Positions 12,111 to 23,979 of a stretch of 64,000 nt of DNA are shown here, piece by piece. The stretch is taken from NCBI RefSeq assembly GCF_029227915.1, contig NC_079882.1, positions 24,371,001 to 24,435,000 of the forward strand, given 5' to 3'. The position numbers were made by a program, and so were the translations under genes. The notes beneath the pieces are model-generated. The model was not told the DNA's origin and searched no databases. It saw only the letters and a program-made list of their open reading frames with translations. Each line of letters begins with the position of its first letter. Positions within the stretch are counted from its first letter, which is position 1. The stretch comes from Hydractinia symbiolongicarpus (lineage: Eukaryota; Cnidaria; Hydrozoa; Anthoathecata; Hydractiniidae).

Positions 12111-13721
12111 ATGTCTTCTTCACAGCCTGTTGAGATAGTTTCAAAAGAAAAGTTCAAAAGTCAGATGGAGGATTTAGAGGAACATTATGACAAACATTTA
12201 AACGAAAAGCTTCCTGAGTTTCTTCATCGAGGAGATATTGTGGGTACCAACCGCCTCTTGGGATATGCGGATGCCATGATGGCAACCTGTGCCAAATTTT
12301 TGGTCATTCCTCTCAGAAATTTAAAAGAAATGGAAGAACACCAATCCCTGTCAGGTTTCATACATGAAAATAGAGCTGAGTTTGTCATGTTTTTTCTTGG
12401 ATTTTTAGTTGTATTGACCATCTGGGAATCCATAAATATTAGGTCAATTGTAATTAAGCGGTTGGATGACTTTTTGGTTTTATTTTTAATTTTCAACATG
12501 TTACTGGCTGCTGTCCTCCCCTTCTCACTATCCATTCAAGGACATTATCCTGACGAACAAGTGGCGATTATGGTGACATGTGTGGTTCTGTTGCTATTGG
12601 AAATTGTAGAATTATCAGTCATATTTTATGCCTTCGCAACCCCTAGGGTTCTCCATATGGCCACACATCATTGGTCCAAACAAGGCTTGAAATATTTTCG
12701 GAATACTCTGTGCATTAAACCTGTAGTTAACTCAATAATTATTATAATAGGTGGGTTGCTCAGCTTATTACATTATGTTGCTACATGGATTTTTATTTCT
12801 TTGATTATTTTGATGCCCCTTATACGCAAGTTCATCCTTCTCCTTCGACGTAGAAATAAAAGTCAAACTGAGATTGAGAAGTGTCAGTTTTTTTGGTATT
12901 TTACACGTGGTAACATAAGCAAAGAAAGAATAGAGTGTATGAGTGATGCTGCTGTTGCGATCATAGCATGTATCTTGATATTGGACATTACAGTTGAAGA
13001 ATTTCCCTCAAAAGAAAAAGTTGAAGCACATGGATTAAGCAAAGAATTGAAACACATGTCGACTGAGTTCATTATATTTCTTGGGTGTTACACAACAGTT
13101 TCCATGTTATGGTACATTAACCATACCGTACTGCATTTATTTCACACACTAAATGTTGTACTGCTCTACTTTCAAAAGCTCTTCCTGGCATTTGCCTGTC
13201 TCAGTCCCTTAGGAAGTAATATGCTTTTCAAGTTTGCAAGCAAAAATAATGATGATACCAAGTTGGCAGTTCGAGTAACCGCATCTTTTGTGCTTGTGTC
13301 ATGCATTTTCAACTGCCTCATGCTTGCATGGGGATTTTATACAAAAAAAAAATATTTGCACAAATGGGCAGTTGGTAAGTGTTGGAGAAGCAATTTGAGG
13401 CAACACCTTTATGTTGTATTAAAGGTTTTGACCATCCCAGTGTGGACGATCGTGTGTTTGCTTGGAACACTCGGTGATGCCAGCAATGTTAAGTATGTAA
13501 CCTTTGCAACGTTTGGTGGTGTTGTCCTCACATTTATCGTTTTAAAATTTATTTTCATGAATCACATTGGAAAGGAATTCTATAACCCAGACACTGATCC
13601 TAGAGAAGCTAAGCTGCGACAGCAAGAAAAAGCAATTGGTGATGATCAAACTGAATTTTACGAAATTAAAGGTGATGCAATAGAAAAAAATAATTACAGT
13701 GCTGAAAATACTGTACTGTAA
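12111..13721 (+). CDS. TMEM175-like endolysosomal K+/H+ channel, copy 2
   Basis: A 536-aa single-exon frame, colinear with the gene at 4905 and, by eye, about two thirds or more identical over the membrane core. It has the same twofold six-helix architecture, with the helix-1 signatures R-x3-YAD (residues 48-54) and R-x3-MSD in repeat II. Thr59 again replaces the repeat-I gating isoleucine of human TMEM175, while repeat II keeps Ile. The stretch ending WYINHTVLHLFHT and the LAFACLSPLGSNM segment are almost identical in the two copies. Divergence is concentrated at both termini and in the loop after helix 3 of repeat I. Expected location is endosome/lysosome membrane. Both copies lacking introns and sharing the Thr substitution suggests one retro-derived or intron-less ancestor that then duplicated in tandem. 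Confidence 0.85.
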   Translation: MSSSQPVEIVSKEKFKSQMEDLEEHYDKHLNEKLPEFLHRGDIVGTNRLLGYADAMMATCAKFLVIPLRNLKEMEEHQSLSGFIHENRAEFVMFFLGFLVVLTIWESINIRSIVIKRLDDFLVLFLIFNMLLAAVLPFSLSIQGHYPDEQVAIMVTCVVLLLLEIVELSVIFYAFATPRVLHMATHHWSKQGLKYFRNTLCIKPVVNSIIIIIGGLLSLLHYVATWIFISLIILMPLIRKFILLLRRRNKSQTEIEKCQFFWYFTRGNISKERIECMSDAAVAIIACILILDITVEEFPSKEKVEAHGLSKELKHMSTEFIIFLGCYTTVSMLWYINHTVLHLFHTLNVVLLYFQKLFLAFACLSPLGSNMLFKFASKNNDDTKLAVRVTASFVLVSCIFNCLMLAWGFYTKKKYLHKWAVGKCWRSNLRQHLYVVLKVLTIPVWTIVCLLGTLGDASNVKYVTFATFGGVVLTFIVLKFIFMNHIGKEFYNPDTDPREAKLRQQEKAIGDDQTEFYEIKGDAIEKNNYSAENTVL

Positions 13722-16700
13722 TTGTACCTTTTTGTATCAAAGTTGTTTTGTTTTTTTGCTTGAATTTCTATGTATTGTTTTATGTAAAAATTCATAGATG
13801 GATATCTGCCTATTGGAAAACAACGGAAATTTATCTAATTGATGAAGGAGGGGGGAAATCCAACTTAAGTATTTTATAGCTGTTTTGATATATTGGAAGT
13901 ATTTAATCTACGTGCACAATTTTTATTTAGATATGGTGCACTTTTTATCTATATATTTATCCCACTGTAAATCTTGTATTCGTAAATCTTTATGTACTCG
14001 TTTTTGTTCATAATTATATCAAACATTTTTTATTGCGACTACCTTCCTCTATTAATTTAATCAGTACAAATCAAATATAAATTTTTTATTAGAAAGTAAG
14101 TTCATTTATTAAAAGGAGGTTTTCTTTAAAATAACAAACTTATTGATTGACATAAATTTTTTTTGTGTGGTCGAGGTCATTAGATTATTTTTTTAAGAAA
14201 CTTGTATACCTATTATAACCAATTGTCACTATACCAATGTATCCGCATTTGAATATAATCATTATAAATTATAAAATAAACGATGCTTGTTTTTTTAATA
14301 AACGTCTCAGTGTGATTAACCTAGGTCCCAGTAAAGCTACTTTTTCGCACGAATACGAAAAGAGGAACTGGACACGAGGGTGGTGGATTATAAAAATAAA
14401 TAAGTTGTGAAGATGATTCATGACCAACCCTGTGTTAAATCTATAGTGGTTAATTATATTTCGAATTCCGATCTGACTAGGTGGCATAAAAAAGATAGTT
14501 TAATCCTTGACTACTTTTATAAAGAGTTGATGAGATCCACAAAAGAAAGAAAATAATGTAATTAAATTTTATTCCATCTTGCAATATAAAATTCCTGCAC
14601 ATTTGTGTTTATTGCTTTTTGTTTATACCTGAAGGAGAGAATTTATTTGCGAGACTATTTTATTTCTACTTTTCCTTTTTTCTTTCTTCTTCATCAGCGT
14701 CCTTCTAGAGTCTCCTATAAATAACATAAGAAAATGGAGACCAGAAATCTGATAATTAACCTAATATTTGTACTGAAAATATTGATACCTCCCTAAGGCT
14801 GTTATAGTGATGTTATAACCCTAGCTGAGTAAATAAATATTAAACTAAGTTGTCCAAATATTACGTTTTATGTGTTTTAAAAAAATAGAGGATACGTTTA
14901 TCATGCAACGGTATTGATAAATTATGTTTACTTCTATGACATTGAAATAATAAAAAACTTGATAATTAGTAACTTTATTTCCTCTTAAAATTTTAGCAAA
15001 ATTTTCTAAAATATGGACTGGTTTTTATACGTTTTTTTAGTGCTTTCTTCTAAAATTTGATATAAAACCTAAGTTCTCATAAAATTATAAATTTTTAGCA
15101 ACCCTGTCTATAATACTTTACGAAGAAATTCATAAAGTACGCACGCACAAAATCCAGTATAATCGGACAAAACAATTTCTAATACATGATAAATGCGTTT
15201 AAAGCTCGCGGACTGGTGTAACAATAATAAAGTTTTCGTTCCTAGATTTCTTTGAGATACTTTCGAGGTTTATCTCAAGGAACTCTGGAACGAGAATATC
15301 TTTAACAAGATTTCCATCAAGGTGTTGTACCAAATTGTGTTAAATTATTTTAGGAATTGGAAAAATCTGTGGAAAAATGTTCCAACCGTCATCAGTCGGT
15401 TAGGGCGCAATATTATTCCTGATATTATTCCGTTTTTGTTATATGGAGTTGAATGTTGGTGCGCAGATTTGGTGCCATTTTATCTAACATTGCGCGAGGT
15501 CCAAACAACGGTACTTTTTGGATTCATTTATACTCACTCGAACATGTATGTTTAAGATAACTATCTTCTCCAGTCGCTACGTAGGGACGAGCTCTCGACG
15601 GTGGTAACTACTTCGTATCGGCAAAAGTAACACAGTGGGGCAGGTCCATAGGTCCATATATCAACTCTATTTAAACAAAGGAAAAGTCGCTTGGCAGTCG
15701 CACCGGTGTGTAACCGTGCTAATAGTATACGTACCATACCATGCATTTAAAAAATGGCCATATATACTAATTGAAAATGGCCATACTTAATTTACCGTGT
15801 TTGGTAAAAATCATCGGCGCTTCATATATATTCACCTTCAAATGTTGGTATTTCTCGTATACTTGCAAAAACATTATCTTCGCAATGAGTAAATTAATTT
15901 TATCTATTTCTATAAAACGTTTTTTTAAAAGCATCCATATTTCCAACCTCCTCCTCAGGCCTTTTTGTTTCTCATCGGCGCTGCGCTTATCGGGCGGCTA
16001 GACATGTCACATTGTTTGTGGAACCGCTCACGAAGAGCGTCTTTTTTTTTTCTTTTAGTCACCTCTCCATACGGGTCCAACATTGCCACTTTAAGAGTCT
16101 CTCAAATATGTCGATGAACACGAAATTAGAAGTAGTGCAGCGAATTGCACAAATGCGTCGGTGCAGCGCTCTTATACAAAGCGTTTCACGATTATATAAT
16201 CATTGTGGATTATAGATGTCCTTCGCGAATTTGGTGCAGCGCCAAAAGGTCAAGCGCTGCACAATGTTTGCAGTTACTGTCCCTTGAAATTTCCTAAAAT
16301 ATACATACCTCTAAAAATGGCCCTCGCGATTTCGAGGCAGCGGCAAAAAGTCATGCACTGCACAATGCGTCTTAGTTCTAATCTATCAAAATGTCAATAA
16401 ACTAACTACAAAACACTACGCAGCGCATGACATTTTGCCGCTTTAAATGTCTCAAACGGACTGTTGTTGGATCGTAGTAAGCGCTAGGGTACACTGGAAT
16501 TAATTTTCTGTTGCATGCACTCAAATGCCACATGCAATCAAAATAACCAGAATATTTTTTATTAAAATAAACAGACGGAGAAATTGCTGGCGTAGTCGGA
16601 AAGGGTGCTTGGAATGAACAACTATGGTCTTTGCATCTAGCTGATGTGATGCCATTGGTAATATAAGGCTAAGAGATAATCGCTTATCTAGACAATGTGA

Positions 16701-17439
16701 TGTGCTGAGTGAAGCGTAGAAAGTATATTCTATATAGCAATAAAGGTATCACAACAAGGTAGGCAGAAAATATCACAATCTTGTTAGAGAATGCCACCAT
16801 CTGACTTATAAAGTTTGACAGCTAACTCGATTAGTCATGGAATCGACGGCACAATTATTTTACTTTGGTGGTTTTCCGTTTTTTTTTTATCAGTACACTA
16901 ACCCGTTCTGCCAGTACTAGGAACCGACAGCCTACCATACAGACACAACAACCATCCTCACATCAATCAGAAACCTCGGGACAGTCACAGTGTTTGTTAT
17001 GCAAATTATCGACGCATAATTTGAAAAAATCTATTTCTTCAACATATTGGATGTTTCAAATCAAATATCTCGACACCATACCCGTTGACTTGGGCCAAAT
17101 TCGTTTTCTAAATGCGTCACCAACTGTTCATTCCTTAAGAACGCATAATGTAGAGACAAGAATGGGCGACATTATATGACTTTGCAAGTGATCGCAGTTC
17201 GTTCTTAATTAATCAGCTCGAACCATCTTTTGTTAACGGAAAGTCACGCATCATAAGTGGCGCGTGAACTAGTGATTATAAAGTTTGCTTCGCAAGCACG
17301 AGGTCCGTGGTGCAGTCTACAGCCTGGGTAGACTGTAGCAAGTGCTTGTACAACAGCTACGAGACTACCTATGACATCCTGGCATCCTGTCTTTATAAGC
17401 AATCGGAAATGTAAAGACTGCTACCAAAGGCTGTGAGAG
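13722..17439. other. Non-coding intergenic region
   Basis: No supported gene. A cluster of short GC-containing motifs (GCAGCG/CGCTGC, often beside CACAATG) recurs at about 16130-16440 and looks like a degraded repeat. The open frame at 16865-17179 has a Ser/Thr/Gln-rich stretch and no recognisable domain. Confidence 0.4.
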
Positions 17440-18835
17440 GCAATCAATCTTCCTTTATAACTAAAGAAATTAGCAAGTCAATTATGAAGAGATCCCACTT
17501 GCACAACAGATATCTGAAAAATAAAACAAAGGAAAAAAAGCTTTCTCTCAGATAGGTGACTAATTCAGGAAAAATTACGCTAGTAGAAAACGACGAAGTT
17601 TTAAATTCTGATAAAAAGGTAGTCGGAACTTTTTAAGTCTTTTTTTACAAACATAGTTTCAAAGAATATTGTAAAATATAAAGGTTGCAGAAAATGTAGG
17701 TGATAAGACAATAAAAGCAATCATCAAATACCGAAATCATCCCAGCATTCTTGCAATACAGAAAAAAGTTAAGGCTTCACATTTCTCATTTTCTTACGTA
17801 GAAAAAGAGGAAATGCAAAGAGAAATAAGAACCCTCAATGTCTTTATAATCAAATGTCTAATTTTTTTTGACAATATTTTCTCTAAATTTCAATATGGTT
17901 TCAGGCTATAGTGCCCAGCAATGCCTCCTTGTTATGCTCGAAAAATGAAAAAAGGCTGTTGACAAAGGAGATCACTTCGGAGCTTTGGTTACTGACTTAT
18001 CGAAGGCTTTTGATTGTCTCTCACACGAACTTTTGGTTGTTAAATTAAATGACTATGGATTTAGTCTACCATCCGTAAGACTTATCCATGACTAATTATT
18101 AAATCGTAAACAGAGAACGGGGGGTAACTCGACTTTCAGTTCTTGGCTTGAAATAATTTTCAGCGTACCACAGGGTTCCATATTGGGACCTTTGTTAATT
18201 CACATATTTTTGTGCGATATGTGTCTTATTATTAGTGACATTGATTTTTTGAGTTATGCAGACGATAATACCCTGTATACAACTGCTGAAACTATCGATC
18301 CTGTGCTTGTTTTACTAGACAAAACGTCAAAATCTCTTTTTCAGTGGTTTATCAACAACGAAATGAAGGCGTAACATATAAAAGTTATCTTTTACTCGGG
18401 AGTAAAGAAATAACTGTTATGATTGTCGATAATACTCTCGTTGAAAGTAGTCAATCTGAGAGACTAATTGGAATTAATTTAGATACGAATTTATCTTTTA
18501 TTTTGCATTTAGAAGAAATGTGCAAAAAGCTTCTCAAAAACTGAACGCAATTGAAAGGATAATACCTGTAATGAGTGTTAAAAAAAGAAGAACGCTGGTA
18601 AATGCTTTCTTTAAGTCCTTGTTCAACTACTGTCCACTAGTGTGGATGTGTTGTAATAGAAGCTATAGTAATCGAATAAATCGACTACATGAACGTTCCC
18701 TTCGCATGGCGCACAATGATAAGAAGTCATCTTTTAGTGAATTGCTCTTAAAAGACAGATCTGTCTCTATCCATGTTAGAAACATCCAGGCTCTAATAAG
18801 TGTCTATATAAGTGAAAAATAATTTGGCACTAGTT
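17440..18835 (+). pseudogene. LINE (non-LTR retrotransposon) reverse transcriptase remnant
   Basis: Fragments in changing frames follow the order of a Jockey/CR1-like non-LTR RT. There is a linker block (SSFITKEISKSIMKRSHLH near 17455), KYRNHPSI near 17730, an RT fingers block with DLSKAFDCLSHELL near 17997-18040, VPQGSILGPLL near 18168-18195, the catalytic box YADDNTLY near 18256-18279, then the thumb and a C-terminal part ending near 18822. Stops and shifts occur throughout, and the endonuclease domain and 3' end are not seen. It ends about 300 bp before the first Polinton gene, so the Polinton may have landed beside or inside it. Confidence 0.85.
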
Positions 18836-19136
18836 CTCGTAAGTCAAGAGATAGAGAAATGTTACTTCTGGCGCAGGCGCAGGCGCACGCCCTCAAGACA
18901 TCACAAGAAATCCCCGATCATCCAAGACTTAGTGGGGAAAGTCCTTACCATGCCATAGCAGGGTAAAGTCTCCACTAAGTAATGACGTCATAAAATGCAG
19001 CAAATGAGTCCAAAATTCTAGCGCAGGGGAATTTCCCTTATGATATCAAAAAATCAACGCATGCGCTGTAAAGACACGCTAGGTCTAGAAGAGTGAAATC
19101 CTCTGACAAAACAAAAAATCGTATATAATAAAGAGA
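18836..19136. promoter_or_regulatory. Left edge of Polinton with TATA-like box
   Basis: Composition becomes GC-richer here. An imperfect palindrome at about 18927-18982 has outer arms ACTTAGTGG. A TATA-like box (GTATATAATA, 19121-19130) stands 7 nt before the polymerase ATG at 19137. No terminal inverted repeat shared with the right side was found by eye, so the exact left end is open. Confidence 0.4.
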
Positions 19137-22100
19137 ATGAATTCATACACTGTCAAACAATTACGTGATATTGCAAAACCCGTGGATTAACAGGGTATTA
19201 TAGACTACGTAAAGCTGAATTGATTGCCTTATTGGAGAATGCATCACAGAAACCGGTCAGATCTATACCATCTGAAGATATGGACGTTTTCTAGAGACAG
19301 GAGATGGCCAAGACCCGTCCAACCATCGGGGGTAAAATCAGGGAATGGTACAACTGGGTATTGCCCCCATCTGAGATGGATGTATTCGAGAAACAGAAGC
19401 TGTCGAAAAATCGATCGATTGTTGAAACCAAGATACGGGAATGGTACAACTGGCTTGTGGACGCTGTTCCAAATCCTATAAAAGAAGAGGTCAAGAGTAC
19501 CTATGCAGCATTCAAACACGGGGTGATGGGGTTCTATAACAGGACAGCCAACACAAGGCCTACGCTCCATGATAAGGTAGAAAAAGAGGCTGAGGAAGGC
19601 TATCTATATGAACAGCCAGGGCAAGATTTTACACCTAAGGAACATAAACATGCTCTCCACAGGACATTCCGAAGTTTCCGAATTAATGGTATAGGAGGGG
19701 CAGACGTTGACAGGTATATAGGGATGGTGCGACCAAACGTTAAAACCTTGTTTGGGGACCAGGCAGAAGATATGGGGTCGGCAAAGGTACAGTTATCCCT
19801 GTGGATTATGTGGAAAAAGCCCTCAAATATAGAGGGGGCTAATGATGAGTACATTGAGGTGAAGAAGGTTTTTCATAGCATTATGGCCTCGGTATTCTAG
19901 GGTAGCGACGTGGACGATGTGCTTGATAGGATGTTTGCCCAAATCAAAACAGGCGTGGAAAATCCGGCACTGCCCTGGAGTGGCTTTACAATATCTAAAA
20001 TCCTATATCTTGATGTAGACTTCCATACTCTACGGTTAACGAGAGGTTCATCGTATGTTAAACTACCAAAATGGGTAGCTTCTAAAAAGGCAATTATTAA
20101 CTCAAAAAATGAGGATGGGGAGTATTATTATAGCATCCCTGCATCATGATGAGATTGAAAAAGATTCACAAAGATTAAACAAGCTGAAGCATCATGTAGA
20201 CCTTTATAATTGGGATGGTATAGAGTTCCCAACAAGTATCAAATCCATATACAATTTCGAGGCGAATAACCCCGACATCGCGGTGAATGTTCTGTATATA
20301 GATGGGAAGAGGATCAACATCCTACGTCGATCGGTGCACAACGGACGTACCAAGGTGGTGACCTTATTGCTTATCACCGATGATAAAAAGGCTCACTATA
20401 CGGCAGTTAAAAGTCTATCGAGGCTCCTGGGCAAGGAGACTTCAAAGAATAGGAACCCAATGCACTTCTGCCTTTCATGTCTACAGGGTTTTCCCACGGA
20501 TGAATCAAGGGACAAGCACTTAGATACTGCACTGATCACGAGGCAGTCAAGATCATAATGCCAAATGGGGCTGAAAATGGCTATACTATAGGGATGGCCA
20601 ACAGCAATTCAAGGTACCCTTTACCATCTATGCAGACTTCGAGAGATGCAAGGGATACCAAGACGAAAAGGCTAAGCAAGCATGTACCATCCGGCTGGTG
20701 CACCTATAGTACCTTTGTATTTGGAGATGTACCGGATCCACTAAAAGTCTATAGGGGTGAGGACTGTGTGACGAAGTTCGTGAACCATCTCGAGGATGAA
20801 GTGAAAAGACTTTATCATACATACCCTCAGCAACCCATAACCAAACTAACGAAGGTCCTAAAAAGGGAACATGACGAGGCCACGCACTGCCATATCTGCA
20901 TGAAGCCCTTTGATTACTATGAGAATTACCGTAAAGTCAGGGACCACTGCCACTGTACAGGTCTGTATAGAGGCGCAGCGCACGCAATATGCAATTTCAA
21001 ATAAAACATACCAGGCCACATACCAGTGATATTCCATAACTTATCGGGGTATGTTGCCCATCTTTTCATACGGGAATTAGGTGAGAAGTACGACACCCAG
21101 GACATTGACTGTATTGCTGAAAATACCGATAAATACATCTCTTTTAACGTGAAAATCAAGGTACCCCTATGGGAAATGATGATGGTGAGAAGTACAAGAG
21201 CATAGAGAAACGGTTTATCGATAGTTGTCGATTTATGGCATCAAGCCTTGACAAATTGACAAGTAACCTCATTGGAACAAACGCCGCAGGTATGAAATGT
21301 CAACAGTGTGCAGATACATGCCTGGAATTCCAGAGCATAGACGCCGAATACATGGCAAAGTTTTGGTGTAAAAATTGCGACTTGGGTATCACAAAGCAGC
21401 TTAATCGAGACCAGGTAAAAGCAAACGTACCATCCATGGCCAAATTCATCGACAAGGATGATGCTGAGAAAGGGTGTGTACCCCTATGAGTACATGGATG
21501 AATGACAGCGTTTTGAGGAGCTGGAACTACCACCAAAGGAGGCCTTTTACAGCAAGCTCAATATGAAGGGTATCAGCGACAGGAATTATACCTATTCTAA
21601 AAAGGTATGGAATATCTTTACCCCAGAGCGCGATAACATCACTATGGAAGACTACCATGATATCTACTTAACAATAGACGTCCTGGTATTAGCCGGCGTC
21701 TTCGAGACATTTCGGGGTGTCTGCCTGGACAAATAAAGCCTTGATCCTGCTCATTTCTACTTCGCACCCGGCTTGGCATGGAAGGCAGCCCTGAAATTTA
21801 CAGGTACAAGGCTAGAGCTTCTCACCGATTCCGATATGCTCCTGATGTTCGAGAAGGGTATAAGAGGAGGCATAACCCAGGCTGTACACCGGTATGCCAA
21901 AGCCAATAACAAGTATATGGGAGATCAGTATAACCCCAATGAGGGGTCCTCCTACCTACAATATCTGGACGCGAACAACTTGTATGGCTAGGCGATGCGT
22001 CAATACTTGCCCACGGACGGGTTCAAAAGGGTGCGGAACGTCGAGGCATTCACCGAAAGGTGGATCGGGAAGCTCGTTGAAGGGAATAAGCATGGGTACA

Positions 22101-22708
22101 TATTAGAGGTAGGCCAGGCCATCCTGGACATGTCAAAAATGGTGATGTATGAATTCCATTACAACTATATGCAGCTCAAATACGGTAGCAAGCTGCGGTT
22201 ATGCTATATAGATACGGACAGCTTTGTGTACCATATACGAACACACGACTTTTATGATAATATAGCGCAGGATGTTAAGGCACGTTTTGACACAAGTGCG
22301 TATAATGCAGATGATGGGAGACCTCTCCCTATGGGTAAGAACAAGAAGGTAGTAGGCTTAATGAAGGACGAATTAGGTGGCAAAATAATGACCGAATTCG
22401 TCACCCTCAGGGCCAAGCTATACGCTTACAAGAGCTTTACAAAAAAGGGTGGTGATCGAAATGCGAAGAGCGTGAAAAAATGCGTTACGAAGAAATCTAT
22501 AACCTTCGATGACTATCAACGATGTCTGAAAGAGGGCGCTGACATATACAAAAGCCAGATCTTGATCCAAAACAAGGGCCATAAGGTATATACCCAAGAC
22601 GTATTGAAGTTGGCACTCAACAGGGCAGACGACAAACGTATCGTACAACCAGACCAGATTACAACGCTTGCCAGAGGCCATTACCGCCTAGCGTCCACAG
22701 GGAAATAA
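19137..22708 (+). pseudogene. Polinton DNA polymerase B (protein-primed type), broken
   Basis: Starts at the ATG after the TATA-like box with a SAP/Rho-N-like head (TVKQLRDIAK, then YRLRKAELIALLE after a frameshift). A repeated KIREWYNW motif follows (near 19335 and 19433), then a C2H2-like finger (HFCLSCLQGF near 20465). Exonuclease motif I, FTIYADFE, lies at about 20620-20643 in a shifted frame. A C-x2-C ... DHCHCTGLYRGAAHAICN block (about 20890-20998) resembles an endonuclease VII/HNH-like zinc insert typical of these polymerases. Polymerase motif A, DANNLYG, is at about 21970-21990 and motif C, YIDTDSF, near 22205. Breaks include in-frame stops near 19291, 19898, 21001, 21734 and 21989 (right after motif A) and several frameshifts. 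Motif B (K-x3-NSxYG) is missing and the A-to-C distance is short, implying an internal deletion near 22108. Confidence 0.9.
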
Positions 22709-22709
22709 A

Positions 22710-23315
22710 ATGGAGGCATGTCTGTATATAGCCTTACTCCTACCCTATGCCCTGATTGCTTACATACTTTTTCGATATCGACTTATAATAAAGATGTCGT
22801 CCGATATTGCACAAGTATTCGACACAGCCACCTCTGCAGAATATGAAAATATTGAGAAGCCCATTGATAAGCGTCAAATTTTAAAAGAGGCTCTTCGTAA
22901 AAGTAAAGGGCATCTTTTGCCAAAGAAGTGCACAGAAGGGTTTGTCGACAAGGCTCCAGAGAAAGTGGTAGAAAAGGTATATGCCGAGTTCGTACAGCAT
23001 GAGATTCAAGAGAAAGGGAAGAAAACGTCAAAGGTGCTGGCTACCCATCCCGTCTCCCTATATGCCAACCTGGTTAACAATTTTGTATATTTGGATAGCA
23101 TTGAGGCCCTGAAAAATGATATCAATAATGACCCTATTATTAAAGACTCCTTCGTGGACTTAAGCATACTGGTATATTGAACTTTCGGAAAGTTTCTGGC
23201 ACTTATTCCCATTGCGGGGCATACGGCAAGACATATCAGTACCAAAAAAGAAAGAGAACGTGGAGAAGGATGCGGATACGACGGAGGAGACGTCACCATA
23301 ATAATAAATGAGTGA
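22710..23315 (+). pseudogene. Polinton hypothetical protein with N-terminal membrane anchor
   Basis: Begins 2 nt after the polymerase stop. A hydrophobic N-terminal segment (about residues 3-24) is followed by a Lys/Glu-rich, helix-prone domain. An in-frame TGA at 23178 separates the first 156 codons from a C-terminal stretch that stays open to 23315. If the ATG at 22794 is used instead, the anchor is lost. It is not recognised as a known family. Position after the polymerase suggests a virion or replication accessory protein. Confidence 0.5.
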
Positions 23316-23598
23316 AGAAGAGAGAATCATTGCAAAGCCCCTAAAGCATTCGGGAAGAGTTGCATAGGGACACAATATGCCGGCACTCATGAAGAAGAGG
23401 AAAGAAGAAATGAAACAACAAGCAGGTACTGTAGAGCCTGCAGTCAAAGCCTCTTCTGAGGCCAGTTCTATACAGTCAATGGGCAGTGTCCACATCTATG
23501 GAGCTGGAGCGATAGCCGTGCTTGCTATGGGCGTCGGGGTTTGGTATATGTTTGGCAAGGGTAAAAACAAACCCCCAAACACCGCACCGGAGTCCTAA
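23308..23598 (+). pseudogene. Polinton small single-pass membrane protein
   Basis: Its ATG overlaps the end of the preceding gene. It encodes a charged N-terminus, an internal TAG at 23365, a Lys/Glu-rich linker and one strong membrane segment (IYGAGAIAVLAMGVGVWYMF) followed by a basic tail. No family is recognised. Small membrane proteins of this kind are common in adenovirus-like and Polinton virions, so a membrane or capsid-vertex role is possible but unproven. Confidence 0.5.
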
Positions 23599-23677
23599 CA
23601 GGGGAAACAGGACAAAACCAAGCCTCAGATTGAGATCTTTAAAATGCAATAACTTTCCAAAAAATGACACTTAATAA

Positions 23678-23929
23678 ATGACAAGCAACGTAACACCGAT
23701 AGAAAAGAAATTTTTGGACATATTGTACAAAACAGTTGTGGACCTTACTTTCACCTTTGCCTATGCCATGGCAGGTAAGAAATTTTTAGGTATAACGAGG
23801 TCATCGACAAAAATGGACACAAATGACGTCCTCATTATGGTTGCATACTTCGCGGCAGGGAGAGCAAGTTGTGAAATGGCGGTGAAAAAAGAGTGGTTAC
23901 CCTCAACCATTGTGCCGAAGCCTAAATAA
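23678..23929 (+). CDS. Polinton small protein, intact, 83 aa
   Basis: An intact frame with an amphipathic N-terminal half (around KTVVDLTFTFAYAMAG) and a second weakly hydrophobic helix (VLIMVAYFAAGRAS), ending basic and proline-rich. It lies 79 bp after the previous gene and 50 bp before the zinc-repeat gene, in the same direction. Function unknown; one of the few undamaged genes in the element. Confidence 0.5.
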   Translation: MTSNVTPIEKKFLDILYKTVVDLTFTFAYAMAGKKFLGITRSSTKMDTNDVLIMVAYFAAGRASCEMAVKKEWLPSTIVPKPK

Positions 23930-23979
23930 GTGTCCAGTAATAACTCGTGTTTGTCTTTTTAGGGCAAAAACGAGTCAAT

